DNA from: Martelella alba
Lineage (GTDB): Bacteria; Pseudomonadota; Alphaproteobacteria; Rhizobiales; Rhizobiaceae
Length of the DNA stretch: 64,000 nucleotides
Reading direction: 5' to 3'
NCBI RefSeq assembly: GCF_006516955.1
Contig: NZ_VHLG01000012.1
Location: forward strand, 1 to 64,000
This document shows positions 48,171-56,767 of the stretch, piece after piece. Below the pieces are notes generated by a model, which had not been told where the DNA came from, did not search any database, and saw nothing but the letters and a program-made list of their open reading frames with translations. Both the position numbers and the translations under genes were made by a program. Position 1 is the stretch's first letter. Every line of letters starts with the position of its first letter.

Positions 48171-50796
48171 CGTTCACAATCCTCTGCGGCACGACGATCA
48201 GCTTCTTTGGCGCCTTGCCATCCAGCGCCTTGATGACGGCATCAAGGGCGAGAACCGCAGCCTTGATCTCTTCCTGGCTGGCATCGCGCGAGACGGTCAG
48301 TTCCGCCCGTTTCTTGCCATTGATCTGCACCGGCAGCAGCACATCATTGTCTGCCGTCAGCGCTGGATCAAACACAGGCCAGGATGCCCGGGCGATGATA
48401 TCCTCTCCGCCGAGAACCTTCCAGCATTCTTCAGCCAGATGCGGCATCATTGGCGCAAAACAATGGCTCAGAAACAGGCTTGCCTGCTTTACGGCAGCGG
48501 CAACATCGCCATCGGCCTTGCCGGCAGCGATTTCGGAAAGCGGGGCGGCCAGAACATTGACGAGTTCATAGATGCGGGCAATCGCCTTGTTGAAGGCCAG
48601 ATTGTCAAGATCGTCGCCGATCGCCTTGACGGTCTTGTGGGCGGCACGGGAGATTTCCAGTGCCTTGCCGTCCTTGCCCGCTGCGGCCGTGACATTTTCC
48701 AATGCCGGGGCGGCTTCGGAGATCAGCCGCCAGACGCGCTGAACGAAGCGGAACGTGCCCTGGACACCAGCTTCGGTCCAGACGACGTCGCGGTCCGGCG
48801 GGCTGTCCGACAAGACGAAAAAACGTGCCGTATCAGCACCATAGGTGGCGAGAATATCATCGGGATCGATAACGTTCTTCTTCGATTTCGACATTTTCTC
48901 GATTGAGCCGATCGTGACCTCTTCACCGCTGTCGGTCATAACGGCGCGACGGCCATTTTCATCCTCGGTAATGGTGATCTCGGTCGGCGAAACCCAGCGT
49001 CCATTGGTGCCGGACCCACCGATACGATAGGTCTCATGCACCACCATTCCCTGCGTGAACAGGCCCTTGAAAGGTTCGTCCAGGCCAACATGGCCGGTTG
49101 CCTTCATGGCGCGGGTGAAGAAGCGCGAGTAAAGCAGATGCAGGATCGCGTGTTCGATACCGCCGATATACTGATCGACAGGCAGCCAGTGGTCGGCAAT
49201 TTTCGGATCCGTCGGATTGTCTTCCCATGGTGCGGTGAAGCGGGTGTAGTACCAGCTGGAATCGACAAAAGTGTCCATCGTGTCGGTTTCTCGCCGGGCA
49301 GGCTTGCCGCAGCAGGGGCAGGCGACATGGCGCCAGCTGTCATGGCGGTCGAGCGGATTGCCCGGCTTGTCGAAGGTCACGTCATCGGGCAGCTTTACCG
49401 GCAGATCCGATTTTGGCACGGGAACGACGCCACAGTCTTCGCAATGGATGACCGGGATCGGGCAGCCCCAGTAGCGCTGGCGCGAAATGCCCCAGTCACG
49501 CAGGCGGAAATTGACCTTGCGCGTGCCGCGCGGCGAACCGGCAAGCATGTCGGCTTCCAGCTTTTTCGCCACCGTTTCAAAGGCGTCGTCCGTCGACATG
49601 CCATCGAGGAAACCGGAATTGATCATCACGCCATCATCGGTAAAGGCTTCGTCGCCGATTTCAAACGTCGCGGCATCGCCATCTTTCGGCATGACGACGG
49701 GTGTGACCTTCAGCCCGTATTTGCGGGCAAAGTCGAGGTCGCGCTGGTCGCCGGCCGGGCAGCCGAAGATCGCGCCCGTGCCGTAATCCATCAGCACGAA
49801 ATTGGCGACATAGACCGGCAGTTCCCAGGAGGGATCGAACGGGTGCCGCACGGTCATGCCGGTGTCGATACCCTTTTTCTCAGCCGTTTCAAGCGCTGCA
49901 AGCGATGTGCCGGCACGGCGAGTTTCCTCACAGAAGCTTGCGACCTTCTCGTCGTGCTTGGCGGCTTCCTTCGCCAGCGGATGGTCGGCGGCAATAGCGA
50001 GGAAGGAGGCGCCGAACAGCGTGTCGGGACGGGTCGTATAGACCGTCACCTCGTCGAGATCAGCGGCCTTGCCGGCCTTTTCGGCGATTTCCCAGCGCAC
50101 GGCCATGCCTTCGGAACGGCCGATCCAGTTCTTCTGCATCAGCCGGACCTTTTCTGGCCAGTGATCCAGCGTGTCGAGCGCGTCGAGCAGATCCTGGGCG
50201 AAATCGGTGATCTTGAAGAACCATTGCGTCAGCTCGCGCTGTTCCACCAGCGCGCCGGAGCGCCAGCCACGGCCCTCGATGACCTGCTCATTGGCGAGCA
50301 CCGTCATGTCGACCGGGTCCCAGTTGACCTTGGACTGCTTGCGGTAGACCAGGCCCTTTTCCAGCATGTCGAGGAACAGCGCCTGCTGGCGGTGATAATA
50401 TTCAACATCGCAGGTCGCGAATTCACGCGCCCAGTCCAGCGAAAGCCCCATGGATTTCAGCTGGTCCCGCATGGTGGCGATGTTCTGATAGGTCCAGTCT
50501 TTCGGGTGAACCTTGTTCTGCATTGCGGCGTTTTCGGCCGGCATGCCAAAGGCGTCCCAGCCCATCGGATGCAGCACGTTGAAGCCGCGGGCGCGCTTGT
50601 AGCGGGCGACGACATCGCCCATGGCATAGTTGCGCACATGGCCGATGTGAATGCGCCCCGAAGGATAGGGGAACATTTCTAGGACGTAGTACTTTTCCCG
50701 CGTCTCATCATTCTCGGTCTTGAACACCTCGTCGGCGGCCCATTTCTGCTGCCATTCGGGTTCGACTTTGCGGGGGTTGTAACGTTCGCTGGCCAT
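48160..50796 (-). CDS. leuS: Leucyl-tRNA synthetase
   Basis: Class I aminoacyl-tRNA synthetase charging tRNA-Leu. The HIGH motif is in [15 protein letters not shown] near residue 43; the CP1 editing domain has [13 protein letters not shown]; the KMSKS motif is in [16 protein letters not shown]. 878 residues, normal for bacterial LeuS. Leads the leuS-lptE-holA minus-strand unit. Confidence 0.97.
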   Translation of the reverse strand: MASERYNPRKVEPEWQQKWAADEVFKTENDETREKYYVLEMFPYPSGRIHIGHVRNYAMGDVVARYKRARGFNVLHPMGWDAFGMPAENAAMQNKVHPKDWTYQNIATMRDQLKSMGLSLDWAREFATCDVEYYHRQQALFLDMLEKGLVYRKQSKVNWDPVDMTVLANEQVIEGRGWRSGALVEQRELTQWFFKITDFAQDLLDALDTLDHWPEKVRLMQKNWIGRSEGMAVRWEIAEKAGKAADLDEVTVYTTRPDTLFGASFLAIAADHPLAKEAAKHDEKVASFCEETRRAGTSLAALETAEKKGIDTGMTVRHPFDPSWELPVYVANFVLMDYGTGAIFGCPAGDQRDLDFARKYGLKVTPVVMPKDGDAATFEIGDEAFTDDGVMINSGFLDGMSTDDAFETVAKKLEADMLAGSPRGTRKVNFRLRDWGISRQRYWGCPIPVIHCEDCGVVPVPKSDLPVKLPDDVTFDKPGNPLDRHDSWRHVACPCCGKPARRETDTMDTFVDSSWYYTRFTAPWEDNPTDPKIADHWLPVDQYIGGIEHAILHLLYSRFFTRAMKATGHVGLDEPFKGLFTQGMVVHETYRIGGSGTNGRWVSPTEITITEDENGRRAVMTDSGEEVTIGSIEKMSKSKKNVIDPDDILATYGADTARFFVLSDSPPDRDVVWTEAGVQGTFRFVQRVWRLISEAAPALENVTAAAGKDGKALEISRAAHKTVKAIGDDLDNLAFNKAIARIYELVNVLAAPLSEIAAGKADGDVAAAVKQASLFLSHCFAPMMPHLAEECWKVLGGEDIIARASWPVFDPALTADNDVLLPVQINGKKRAELTVSRDASQEEIKAAVLALDAVIKALDGKAPKKLIVVPQRIVNVVV

Positions 50797-51018
50797 ATCG
50801 GTGTAACTTTATTCCTGTCGCTCGATTGCGGGCTGAGCTTCACCACGAAAGAGGAGGGGCGTCAAGCAAATCAGGCCGTTTTCAGGGGATCGGCAGGCTT
50901 TGCAGAGCGCCTTGGGCAAGTGTGGCGTTGAAAGGCAAGGCAGGCCGTGGTTGATTGCTGCCGGCTGCTTCGCTTCGCGTGGCAGATATAATGCGGCTGA
51001 CGGGAAAGGAAAAGACCG

Positions 51019-51690
51019 ATGGGTGTGACGGAAAACCTCAAGACTGTGCGCGACACCATCGCTGCGGCTGCCCATGAGGTTGAACGGCCGGAGGGTTCAG
51101 TGACATTGGTTGCCGTTTCCAAAACCTTCCCGGTTGACGATATTCGCCCCGCGCTTGCTGCCGGTCAGCGGGTTTTCGGTGAAAACCGGGTTCAGGAGGC
51201 AGAGGCCAAATGGCCGATCCTGCGTCAGGAGGCCGACGGCATCGAACTGCATCTGATCGGCCCGCTGCAATCCAACAAGGCGGCCGAAGCCGTGGCGCTT
51301 TTTGATGTCATCGAAACCGTGGACCGGGAGAAGATCGCCCGCGCTCTGGCGAAGGAAATCGAGAAGCAGGGCCGGCATCCGAAGCTGTTTGTCCAGGTCA
51401 ATACCGGTAACGAGCCACAGAAGGCGGGCATTGATCCGCGTGAAACCACCGCTTTTCTGGCGCTGTGCCGCGACGAGCTGAAGCTTGTGATCGAGGGGCT
51501 GATGTGCATTCCGCCGGTTGATGAAAATCCCGGACCGCATTTTGCCCTGCTTGCTGATCTTGCCCGCGAAAACGGCCTTCACAAGCTCTCGATGGGCATG
51601 TCGTCGGACTATCAGATTGCTGTTTCTTTCGGCGCCACCCATGTGCGTGTCGGTTCGGCCATTTTCGGCCATCGCGACTATCCGGCCTGA
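51019..51690 (+). CDS. YggS family PLP homeostasis protein
   Basis: Single-domain fold III PLP-binding protein (PLPBP family) with no known catalytic activity, needed for vitamin B6 homeostasis. The PLP Lys is in LVAVSKTFP near residue 35; FGENRVQEA and LHLIGPLQSNKA are invariant family segments, and the phosphate-binding end is LSMGMSSDYQIAVSFGATHVRVGSAIFG. 223 residues. AAAGGAAAAG precedes ATG 51019. Divergent from leuS across 222 bases that hold no other gene. Confidence 0.93.
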   Translation: MGVTENLKTVRDTIAAAAHEVERPEGSVTLVAVSKTFPVDDIRPALAAGQRVFGENRVQEAEAKWPILRQEADGIELHLIGPLQSNKAAEAVALFDVIETVDREKIARALAKEIEKQGRHPKLFVQVNTGNEPQKAGIDPRETTAFLALCRDELKLVIEGLMCIPPVDENPGPHFALLADLARENGLHKLSMGMSSDYQIAVSFGATHVRVGSAIFGHRDYPA

Positions 51691-51704
51691 GGATGGCCTT
51701 TGTC

Positions 51705-51729
51705 CGGCACGCGGAAAGCCCGCGTGCCG
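51705..51729. terminator. Hairpin between yggS and the SDR gene
   Basis: Perfect 10-bp GC-rich stem CGGCACGCGG (51705-51714) with CCGCGTGCCG (51720-51729), loop AAAGC, in a convergent gap. No T-tract on either side. Confidence 0.55.
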
Positions 51730-51736
51730 AAAGGGC

Positions 51737-52627
51737 TCACGCCGTGAAATAATAGTCCTCGGCGAGGTCTGAGAGCAGGGTTTTTTCAACCGGCTCCCAG
51801 CCGAGTTTGTCACGGGTAAGTGCGCTTGAGGCGCGGCTGTTCATCATCGCGAAATGGGTGAACATGCCATAATAGGCCTTAGCCTCTTCAGCCGGAATGC
51901 TCTTCACCGGAACGCCAAGCCCCTTGCCGATGGCTGCGGCGAGATCGCGCATGGCAATGCCCGTCTCCGCCACGGCGTGGAAACGGTCACCGGCTTTACC
52001 CTTTTCAAGCGCCAGGGCAAAAACCTTCGCCGCATCAAACCGGTGGCCCGCTGCCCAGCAATTGCCACCGTCGCCGACATAGGCTGCATGGCCTTTTTCG
52101 CGGGCAATATTGATCAGCCAGGGCGTGAAACCGTGATCGCCCCTGCCATGCGTGGTCGGCGGCAGGCGAACGATCATGGCCCGCACATTCTTGTTCAGCC
52201 CGGCAAAGGTTGCCTTTTCCGAAATCCGCGGGAAACCCGTGTCTTCCGGGGCCATCATCTCTTCCGTTGCCAGTTCGCTTGTCTGCAGCACCCCGGTTCC
52301 GGAGGTGGCGATGAAGGGTTTGCCAGTGCCTGAAAGCGCATCCACCATGGCGGCAATGGCCTTGCCGTCAATGGCGCAGTTCTCGGCGAACTTGGCAAAA
52401 TCATGGATGAAGGCCGTGTGGATCACGCCTTCGGCTGCTGCCGCTGCCTCGGCCAGAAGATCATAATCTTCAATCGTGCCGCGCAACACTTTTGCGCCAG
52501 CGGCTTCGACCTTTGCGGCGGATTGGTCGGAGCGGGCAAGACCGGTCACATCATGGCCGGCGGCGAGAAGTGCGGCCACGGTCGGCGTTCCGACCCAGCC
52601 AGAGGCTCCGGTTACAAAAACACGCAT
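51737..52627 (-). CDS. NAD-dependent epimerase/SDR family oxidoreductase
   Basis: Extended short-chain dehydrogenase fold, 296 residues. The nucleotide loop is VFVTGASGWVGTPTV at the N-terminus. No clear YxxxK is seen; the usual position region reads ISEKATFAG, so the protein may be an atypical reductase or a nonoxidising member. Substrate unknown. It is divergent from an AraC-type activator 127 bases away, which is likely its regulator. Confidence 0.8.
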   Translation of the reverse strand: MRVFVTGASGWVGTPTVAALLAAGHDVTGLARSDQSAAKVEAAGAKVLRGTIEDYDLLAEAAAAAEGVIHTAFIHDFAKFAENCAIDGKAIAAMVDALSGTGKPFIATSGTGVLQTSELATEEMMAPEDTGFPRISEKATFAGLNKNVRAMIVRLPPTTHGRGDHGFTPWLINIAREKGHAAYVGDGGNCWAAGHRFDAAKVFALALEKGKAGDRFHAVAETGIAMRDLAAAIGKGLGVPVKSIPAEEAKAYYGMFTHFAMMNSRASSALTRDKLGWEPVEKTLLSDLAEDYYFTA

Positions 52628-52754
52628 GGTGAAATCATCCTGTCAGTCGTTTCGGTAAAATCTTCGGGCCCGATGCTTGCAGGATAGGGGGCGGAGGCGA
52701 TACGATCTATGCGTTGACGTCCGTTTCTCTTTCGCAATCGTCCGGAGACTGGTT

Positions 52755-53663
52755 ATGGATCCGCTGTCTGACGTCCTGTCCCTCTTGCAGGTGAAGAGCT
52801 ATATGTTTGGTGGTTTCGAAGTCGGCGGACCCTGGTCCGTCAGCTATGGAGAGCACAAGGGCATCAAATGCTATGGCATTACCAGCGGCGCCTGCTTTCT
52901 GGCTGTGGAGGGTGCCGGCGCGCCCGTCCGGCTGGTTGAAGGCGATCTTTTCATCCTGCCGCGCGGCCTGCCTTTCCGCCTGGCGACGGATCTTGATCTT
53001 GAACCGGTTGATTTCCGCGAATTTCTCCAACGCCCGGCAGATGGCGGCGTGGTGATGATCAATGGCGGTGGTGATTTCGGCATGATCGGCGGACATTTTG
53101 CCATCACCGGCGGAAGCGCCGGCATGCTCATCGATGTTTTGCCACCGATCGTTCACATCAACCGGCAGGATGATCGTGAGGCATTCCTGTGGTCGATTGC
53201 GCGCATGCGCCACGAGCTTGCCGAACCCCGTCCGGGTTCGTATCTGATGGGGGAGCATATGGCGCATATGCTGCTGCTGCAGGCTTTGCGCGCCTATCTG
53301 GAGGGCAATGAGCACCGCGACGCAGGCTGGCTTTCGGCACTCACCGATCCGCAGATCGGCGCGGCTATCAGCGCCATTCATGCCGAGCCGTCCCGGCGCT
53401 GGACCCTCGCCGGGCTGGCGCAGCAGGCGGGCATGTCGCGCTCCTCCTTTGCCGAACGTTTCCGGCGTCTGGTCGGATCAACGCCGATGGATTATCTGAC
53501 ACGCTGGCGCATGCTGCTGGCCGCCGACCGGCTGAAAAGCGCGAAGGAGCCGGTGGGACGGATCGCATTGTCGCTTGGCTACGAGTCCGAGGCCGCCTTT
53601 TCCACCGCCTTCAAGCGTGTCATGGGCACATCACCGCGCCAGCATGGCGACAAGGCCGCCTGA
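52755..53663 (+). CDS. AraC family transcriptional regulator, cupin sensor
   Basis: 302 residues. The N-terminal cupin-like domain (AraC_binding_2 type) spans about 15-190; the C-terminal double helix-turn-helix is at about 205-300, with LAGLAQQAGMSRSSFAERFRRLVGSTPMDYL and the second helix VGRIALSLGYESEAAFSTAFKRVMGTSPRQ. GGAG 8 bases before ATG 52755. Divergent from the SDR gene, which it probably controls. Repeat copy B follows directly. Confidence 0.88.
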   Translation: MDPLSDVLSLLQVKSYMFGGFEVGGPWSVSYGEHKGIKCYGITSGACFLAVEGAGAPVRLVEGDLFILPRGLPFRLATDLDLEPVDFREFLQRPADGGVVMINGGGDFGMIGGHFAITGGSAGMLIDVLPPIVHINRQDDREAFLWSIARMRHELAEPRPGSYLMGEHMAHMLLLQALRAYLEGNEHRDAGWLSALTDPQIGAAISAIHAEPSRRWTLAGLAQQAGMSRSSFAERFRRLVGSTPMDYLTRWRMLLAADRLKSAKEPVGRIALSLGYESEAAFSTAFKRVMGTSPRQHGDKAA

Positions 53664-53676
53664 CGCGATGCAGAAT

Positions 53677-53933
53677 GGGCAACTGACACCGCCCTTAGAC
53701 GGTTGGCAAAGCCTGCTCTAGCCCCCTGCCGTCATGCTCGGGCTTGTCCCGAGCATCCAAACACGCAATCACACGAGACGTCGTGCCGGATGAAAATCTA
53801 TTCAGAAACAATATCTTGCATAACATAGACGCTGCCCGGACGCGCGTTGTCTGGATGCCTGTGACAAGCACAGGCATGACGTCAGAAAAGGTGGCGAGGT
53901 TTGTCAGCAATCTGAGGGCGGCTGACGCCGCCC
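53677..53933. repeat. Dispersed intergenic element, copy B
   Basis: Fills the gap between convergent araC-type and Old Yellow Enzyme genes. Flanking hairpins at 53677-53694 (GGGCAACTGACACCGCCC) and 53916-53933 (GGGCGGCTGACGCCGCCC) match at 15 of 18 bases. Terminal inverted repeats lie at 53695-53713 and 53893-53915. Inner hairpins are ATGCTCGGG-CTTGT-CCCGAGCAT (53734-53756) and ATGCCTGTG-ACAAG-CACAGGCAT (53855-53877). The central part is diverged from the other copies. Confidence 0.8.
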
Positions 53934-53945
53934 CGATCGTGTCCG

Positions 53946-55073
53946 TCAGTAAAGTTCGGCCAGTGTTTCACGTGAAAAGGCTTCGAGCTTGTCGGTCTCG
54001 CCATTCTTCACTTTTTTCACCCATTCCGGGTCCTTGATCAGCGCCCGGCCAACGGCGATCAGATCGAATTCGTCCTTTTCCATCCGTTCCACCAGATTGG
54101 TGATCTCTTCGGCTGAGGCCGTCGTCTGCTGGCCGCCGAAGGAGCCGAGGAAGTCTGCTCCGGAAAGACCGAGCGAGCCGACCGAAATCGTCGGGACACC
54201 GGTGATCTTCTTGGCCCAGCCAGCAAAGTTCAGACCCTTTTCGCCGTCAATTTCGGCAAATTCCGGCTCCCAGAAGCGACGCTGCGAGCAGTGGAGAATA
54301 TCGACGCCGGCATCGACCAGCGGCTCCAGCCATTCGGCCATTTCATCCGGATTGGTGGCGATACGGGCCTTGTAATCCTGCTGCTTCCACTGGCTGAGCC
54401 GCATGATCACCGGCATGTCGTCCGATACGGCGGCACGAACCGCCTTGGCAACCTCAACGGCGAAGCGGACGCGTTCGGAAATCGAGACACCGCCCCATTT
54501 GTCCTCACGCAGATTGAGCGGTGCCCAGAAGAACTCGTCGATCAGATAGCCATGGGCGCCGTGGATTTCGACAACGTCGAAGCCCAGCCGTTCGGCATCA
54601 GCTGCCGCTTTGGCAAAGGCTGCAATCGTATCGGCGATATCGGCGTCACTCATGGCGTGGCCGCGCGGCTTGCCGGGCGCAACAAGGCCGGAGGGGCTTT
54701 CCGTCTGGTCGGGATCGGGAAAATCGGGGCTATTGATGGTCGGGCCGACATGCCAGATCTGCGGTCCCATCCGGCCACCGGCGGCGTGAACCGTGTCGAT
54801 GACATTCTTCCAGCCGGCCAATGCCTTCTCGCCGTAGAAATCCGGGATGTTCGGGTGGTTCTTTGAGGTCGGGCGGTCGATTACCGTGCCTTCCGACAGG
54901 ATCAGCCCCACTTCGTTTTCAGCACGGCGGCGGTAATAATCGGCGACATTGCTGCCGGGCACGCCTTCCGGCGAGAACTGGCGCGTCATCGGCGCCATCA
55001 CAAAGCGGTTCTTCAGGTTCAGTTTTTTGAAGCTGAAGGGTCTGAAAAGCGTGTCAACGGAGCTGGTCGGCAT
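53946..55073 (-). CDS. NADH:flavin oxidoreductase, Old Yellow Enzyme family
   Basis: FMN TIM-barrel ene-reductase, 375 residues. The N-terminus has the FMN segment NRFVMAPMTRQFSPEG; the catalytic and FMN-binding region is DVVEIHGAHGYLIDEFFWAPLNLREDKWGG, and the phosphate end VGRALIKDPEWVKKV. Relatives reduce activated alkenes, nitro compounds or quinones. Divergent from an HxlR regulator that likely represses it. The 3' end contains a parS-like site (53964-53979). Convergent with the upstream AraC-type gene. Confidence 0.9.
   Translation of the reverse strand: MPTSSVDTLFRPFSFKKLNLKNRFVMAPMTRQFSPEGVPGSNVADYYRRRAENEVGLILSEGTVIDRPTSKNHPNIPDFYGEKALAGWKNVIDTVHAAGGRMGPQIWHVGPTINSPDFPDPDQTESPSGLVAPGKPRGHAMSDADIADTIAAFAKAAADAERLGFDVVEIHGAHGYLIDEFFWAPLNLREDKWGGVSISERVRFAVEVAKAVRAAVSDDMPVIMRLSQWKQQDYKARIATNPDEMAEWLEPLVDAGVDILHCSQRRFWEPEFAEIDGEKGLNFAGWAKKITGVPTISVGSLGLSGADFLGSFGGQQTTASAEEITNLVERMEKDEFDLIAVGRALIKDPEWVKKVKNGETDKLEAFSRETLAELY
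53964..53979. promoter_or_regulatory. parS: parS-like site in the Old Yellow Enzyme gene
   Basis: TGTTTCACGTGAAAAG, 14 of 16 matches to parS, read in the gene as F-S-R-E-T near its C-terminus. It lies about 8 kb right of parB. Confidence 0.65.
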
Positions 55074-55105
55074 GGGAGAACCTCGAAATTGGTTTGAACA
55101 GGTCT

Positions 55106-55126
55106 TAGGTATAAATTATAAACCTA
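55106..55126. promoter_or_regulatory. Candidate HxlR operator
   Basis: Imperfect AT-rich inverted repeat TAGGT...ACCTA (55106-55110, 55122-55126) around ATAAATTATAA, centred in the 102-base gap between the divergent oxidoreductase and hxlR-type genes. Position and symmetry suit a shared operator; not otherwise proven. Confidence 0.55.
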
Positions 55127-55175
55127 GTGTCAATAAGGCACTTTCACGCACCCAGGTATAGTCGAGGAAACCACC

Positions 55176-55556
55176 ATGGATCGATATCAGCCGGAAAACT
55201 GTCCGCAATTTGATGTGTCCTGCCAGTCCCGGGCGATCCTTGACGAGATTTCGGGCAAATGGTCGATCATGGTTCTGGCGGTGCTGGCCTATGGCCCGCA
55301 GCGTTTCAACGGACTGAAACGGCGGCTGGACGGCATCACCCAGAAAGCGCTGACCCAGACGCTCAGGCGCCTGGAGCGCAATGGTCTTGTCTCGCGCAGC
55401 GTAATCGATACATCACCGGTGGCGGTTGAATATGCGCTGACGCCGCTCGGCGCATCGCTGAAATCGCTCTATTGCGCCCTTTATGGCTGGACCATCGACA
55501 ACCGCATCGAGATCGATGAAGCGCGGCGGCGTTTCGATGAAAAGAATGCCGCCTGA
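55176..55556 (+). CDS. HxlR family transcriptional regulator
   Basis: 126-residue winged-helix regulator. Family hallmark: the CP...D segment with Cys near the N-terminus (ENCPQFDVSCQSRAILDEISGKWSIMVL), then GPQRFNGLKRRLDGITQKALTQTLRRLERNGLVSR. Two cysteines (in ENCPQ and VSCQS) are candidates for redox or electrophile sensing, as in YodB-like proteins. It probably controls the divergent Old Yellow Enzyme gene. The GAGG ribosome site is before ATG 55176. Confidence 0.9.
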   Translation: MDRYQPENCPQFDVSCQSRAILDEISGKWSIMVLAVLAYGPQRFNGLKRRLDGITQKALTQTLRRLERNGLVSRSVIDTSPVAVEYALTPLGASLKSLYCALYGWTIDNRIEIDEARRRFDEKNAA

Positions 55557-55563
55557 ATGAAAA

Positions 55564-55806
55564 AGGGCCCAAACGGGCCCTCAGACTGCTGACGAACCTT
55601 GCCCCTTTTGCCGACGTCATGCCTGTGCTTGTCACAGGCATCCAGCCGACGCGCGTCCGCGCGGCGAAAGAACCCGTCTATTCAATATGTTATGAATCTG
55701 GATCCCCGTGACAAGCACGGGGATGACGACGGAGGGAGGGGCTATTTCACCCCAAACAGGCAATGTGAACGAATTTGTCAGCAGACTGAGGGCCCAAACG
55801 GGCCCT
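55564..55806. repeat. Dispersed intergenic element, copy C, with duplicated terminator hairpin
   Basis: Between convergent hxlR-type and trcR genes. The identical 18-base hairpin sequence AGGGCCCAAACGGGCCCT brackets it at 55564-55581 and 55789-55806 (18/18), the right one followed by T residues. Terminal inverted repeats are 55581-55598 and 55771-55789. Inner hairpins are ATGCCTGTG-CTTGT-CACAGGCAT (55619-55641) and ATCCCCGTG-ACAAG-CACGGGGAT (55702-55724). The middle core GCGCGTCCGCGCGGCGAAAG is shared with copy D and, inverted with two mismatches, with copy A. Confidence 0.88.
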
Positions 55807-55831
55807 TTTGTTATCCGGGATCGAAAGTCGA

Positions 55832-56533
55832 TCAGAACTTGTCGTCTTCCTCTTCCTCGTCGTCCTTCTTCAGCGACGAAAAGCGCGAGAAGACCTCATC
55901 AGCCGACATTTCGCGCTCTTCGCGACGATCGTCGTAATCATTGCCGAGACCTTCGGTATCACGGGCCGAGACCAGCGTGGCTTCCATTTCCTCGGGCGAG
56001 GGCAGCGGCCGGTCCTTGGCGGAACGTTCGACCTCGAGGTCAAGGTCAATCTGGCTGCAAAGGCCGAGCGTCACCGGATCCATCGGTGTCAGATTGGCAG
56101 CGTTCCAGTGGGTGCGCTCGCGGATCTGCTCGATGGTCGATTTGGTGGTGCCGACGAGACGCGAAATCTGTGCGTCCTTCAGTTCCGGATGATTTCGCAC
56201 CAGCCACAAAATGGCGTTGGGGCGGTCCTGGCGCTTGGAAACCGGCGTGTAGCGCGGGCCCTTGCGCTTGGATTCCGGCACGCGTACGCGCGGTTCGGAA
56301 ACCTTGAGCTTGTAGTTCGGATTGCCTTCGCCGCGGGCGATCTCGTCACGCGAAAGCTGGCCGGTCGAGATCGGGTCGAGGCCCTTGATGCCTTGTGCGG
56401 ATTCACCATCGGCAATGGCCTTCACCTCGAGCGGGTGCAGTTTGCAGAGTTCGGCAATCTGATCGAATGACAGGGCTGTGTTGTCTACGAGCCAGACGGC
56501 GGTTGCCTTGGGCATGAGCAGCTTCTGTGCCAT
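55832..56533 (-). CDS. trcR: Cell-cycle transcriptional regulator TrcR (DUF1013)
   Basis: 233 residues of the DUF1013 family, an alphaproteobacterial protein named TrcR and reported to work with RNA polymerase. Start segment QKLLMPKATAVWLVDNTALSFDQIAELCKLHPLEVKAIADGE; a helix-turn-helix-like stretch lies at NAILWLVRNHPELKDAQISRLVGTTKSTIEQIRERTHW. The C-terminus is a very acidic tail (SSLKKDDEEEEDDKF). ATG 56533 is used. Divergent from acsA over 234 bases. Confidence 0.85.
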   Translation of the reverse strand: MAQKLLMPKATAVWLVDNTALSFDQIAELCKLHPLEVKAIADGESAQGIKGLDPISTGQLSRDEIARGEGNPNYKLKVSEPRVRVPESKRKGPRYTPVSKRQDRPNAILWLVRNHPELKDAQISRLVGTTKSTIEQIRERTHWNAANLTPMDPVTLGLCSQIDLDLEVERSAKDRPLPSPEEMEATLVSARDTEGLGNDYDDRREEREMSADEVFSRFSSLKKDDEEEEDDKF

Positions 56534-56767
56534 TTGGATAAAGTCCTTCTGTCGTCCGCGCCGGTGTCGCGGGCCGTGGGTCGTTACCACATTTTCCGGG
56601 AAATCATGGCATCTCTATAGTGTGAAAGTTCACGAATTGCAAATCAGAAGCCAGAATTGACGAATGTCTTATTGATGCCACATCCGATGTTGTTATGAAT
56701 CAGGATTAACCCGTGCGCATGGAGGCGCCGGCGGCAAAAATGCTGAACAACTTCGGAGGAGGAAGCC

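Noticed and set aside
49036-50682. 548-codon plus-strand frame opposite leuS
   Set aside because: Antisense shadow; LeuS motifs are intact on the other strand.
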